Source: Candidatus Gastranaerophilales bacterium
GTDB lineage: Bacteria; Cyanobacteriota; Vampirovibrionia; Gastranaerophilales; Gastranaerophilaceae
Direction: 5' to 3'
Assembly (NCBI GenBank): GCA_947630535.1
Contig: CANRHZ010000020.1
Coordinates: forward strand, 1 to 32,001
Length of the DNA stretch: 32,001 nt
Shown: in pieces, positions 31,039-32,001 of the stretch
How positions within the stretch are numbered: the stretch's first letter is position 1
How the letters are laid out: each line of letters opens with the position of its first letter
Translations under genes and position numbers: made by a program
Notes under the pieces: generated by a model
The model's input: only the letters and a program-made list of their open reading frames with translations
Database searches by the model: none
What the model was told of the DNA's origin: nothing

Positions 31039-32001
31039 TTATCTTTTAATGCAGCGAACGTAGTATGCGTTTGAGCGAAAGCTTCTGGAGCGTCCCCCGC
31101 TAATCATACCCTGTCTCCACGCAATGCCGTCAGCACCTGACGAGAGGGCAGACCCTGACCAGTAGCTATCAACATCTTTCATATCTACTAAAGAGCGGTT
31201 GACAAACATTGAACCTAATTCATCAATATCGGGTATTCTTGCATCATCCCCTTGTTTAGCGCAAAGAGATGCGGCATCATTACTTGAAGCTTCTTGAGGA
31301 TAAGATGCTGCATTTCCCGCATCACTTGGAAAAGGAACAGGTGCCACAACAACACTGTTTGTTCTATGCAGAACTGTGATAAATCCAACATCCTTACCAA
31401 CTTCATTAGGACCTTTTAAGCCATTAAGATCGTATATCATATTTACGCAAAATGCCTGACCTGCAAAATAGCTTTTATCGAGACGATTTGATTCGCATAA
31501 GGGATTATAGTATAGAGCTATTGATTCACCGTTAACGGTTTCAAAGGCTGCAGCATCCGTATCCATTGCTTTATTGTTGTCATCAGTTAAACCGGCATTT
31601 AATAAGCTTACTGTTTTTGGAAAATCCATTGTATTGCCATTTAGCGTTATTATGCTTGACGGTATTCCGCATGCTTTTAAGTTATTCTTATTACATACAT
31701 TTTGAACCCTGTAGACTTTTGATAAACCATCTATAATAAAGCTTTCTGCTGCTGATGATTTTAGATTAGCATCATTTTTATCGGGAATTGCACCATTTTT
31801 TGTTCCATACCCTGATACACTATCCATCTCCCCTATTGCCTGGCTCATTCTTGCATATAGTGCTTTTCTTTGTGCGTTCCAAGCTTTATCGTTGACGTTC
31901 ACAAGTAAACTGGGTAAGGTTATCGCTGCAACAATACCAATAATTGTTAGTGTTATCAATACTTCAGCTAAAGTAAATCCGCCTAATCCCTTGGGGGGGG
32001 G
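31039..32001 (-). CDS. Type IV pilin-like protein with C-terminal DUF1566/Lcl-like domain (5' end missing)
   Basis: 320 codons are visible; the start lies beyond the right edge. The frame passes through at least nine C (P-P-P), then K-G-L-G-G|F-T-L-A-E-V-L-I-T, a prepilin peptidase site with E at +5, and a hydrophobic helix ending I-V-A-A-I-T-L-P-S-L. The middle part (~45-240) is a pilin-type globular region with several cysteines. The C-terminus reads C-A-K-Q-G-D-D-A-R-I-P-D-I-D-E-L, then D-S-Y-W-S-G, A-W-R-Q and Y-Y-V-R-C-I-K-R, the DUF1566 / Lcl C-terminal pattern with C-type-lectin-like fold. A TTG inside the helix (31959) opens a shorter frame but would cut off the leader, so it is not the start. 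The protein is probably a surface pilin or pseudopilin carrying a binding domain. Confidence 0.85.
   Translation of the reverse strand, partial: PPPKGLGGFTLAEVLITLTIIGIVAAITLPSLLVNVNDKAWNAQRKALYARMSQAIGEMDSVSGYGTKNGAIPDKNDANLKSSAAESFIIDGLSKVYRVQNVCNKNNLKACGIPSSIITLNGNTMDFPKTVSLLNAGLTDDNNKAMDTDAAAFETVNGESIALYYNPLCESNRLDKSYFAGQAFCVNMIYDLNGLKGPNEVGKDVGFITVLHRTNSVVVAPVPFPSDAGNAASYPQEASSNDAASLCAKQGDDARIPDIDELGSMFVNRSLVDMKDVDSYWSGSALSSGADGIAWRQGMISGGRSRSFRSNAYYVRCIKR
31051..31160 (-). other. GC-rich, adenine-poor 3' segment of the pilin gene (candidate variable region)
   Basis: By hand count this 110-bp stretch has 65 G+C (59%) and only 20 A on the coding strand, while stretches just upstream in the gene are about 37-40% GC. 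It encodes the end of the lectin-like domain from about S-A-L-S-S-G to Y-Y-V-R-C. Many codons end in C or T (CGC, TCC, AGC, GGC, GAC, GCC, CTC), as AAC/AAT codons would after adenine-specific mutagenesis. No template repeat or reverse transcriptase is in the window. Confidence 0.45.
31993..32001. repeat. Homopolymer tract G at least 9 (C in coding strand), cut by the window edge
   Basis: Same sequence context as positions 7-31: CCGCCTAATCCCTT followed by a G run. It encodes prolines in the pilin leader. The full length cannot be seen. Confidence 0.8.

Noticed and set aside
1-32001. DGR template repeat, reverse transcriptase, CRISPR array, tRNA or rRNA genes inside the window
   Set aside because: Read through for AAC-rich copies of the pilin tail, RT motifs, regular spaced repeats and tRNA-like arms; none seen, though a covariance or profile search was not possible.

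Overview
The window is one chromosomal stretch of a low-GC, probably anaerobic bacterium. My best guess is the Gastranaerophilales / Vampirovibrionia (the 'Melainabacteria' of gut and groundwater). That rests on the pilin start GFTLAEVLIT, the [FeFe]-hydrogenase maturase HydE, the very AT-rich codon use, and several orphan proteins sharing an N-terminal F-x-G-K/R motif. The placement is inference. No rRNA, tRNA, CRISPR array, IS element or prophage was seen.

Layout. Positions 1-54 hold the 5' end of a type IV pilin-like gene with a 12-base C tract in its leader. Next are a GGDEF/HD-GYP cyclic-di-GMP protein (124-2040, -) and a secreted Spy/CpxP-like protein with CNCNC clusters (2170-2820, +). 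A long minus-strand block (2853-10482) runs in transcription order der-plsY-malic enzyme-rpsE-rpmD-rplO-secY-adk-map. This is the distal half of the spc ribosomal operon behind an unusual upstream neighbour. From 10679 the plus strand carries a phosphodiester glycosidase-like protein, alaS (start corrected to 12213), a XerC/D recombinase, and a three-gene unit of histidine kinase, CheY-like regulator and degenerate PilB/GspE-like ATPase. Then come an orphan protein, hydE, small orphans, pgk (start corrected to 23778), a small HTH protein, an AlkD-like protein on the minus strand, an orphan, a divergent pair (solute-binding protein and rarA), two lineage-type orphans, and a second pilin-like gene that runs off the right edge.

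Themes. (1) The two pilin-like genes at the window edges share an almost identical leader with a poly-C tract just before the prepilin peptidase site. The left one is out of frame at its present tract length, which suggests phase variation. (2) The right pilin ends in a DUF1566/Lcl-like domain whose last ~110 bp are strikingly GC-rich and adenine-poor, as expected of a diversity-generating retroelement variable region, although no reverse transcriptase or template repeat is in the window. (3) Many genes that open a transcription unit have a -10 box ending exactly 6-7 nt before the ATG and no Shine-Dalgarno sequence, so leaderless mRNAs look common. Operon-internal genes mostly have ordinary Shine-Dalgarno sites. 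The sharpest case is a 14-bp divergent promoter between the solute-binding protein gene and rarA. (4) Cyclic-di-GMP signalling, a MshEN-domain ATPase and pilins all occur here and may belong to one surface-appendage programme.
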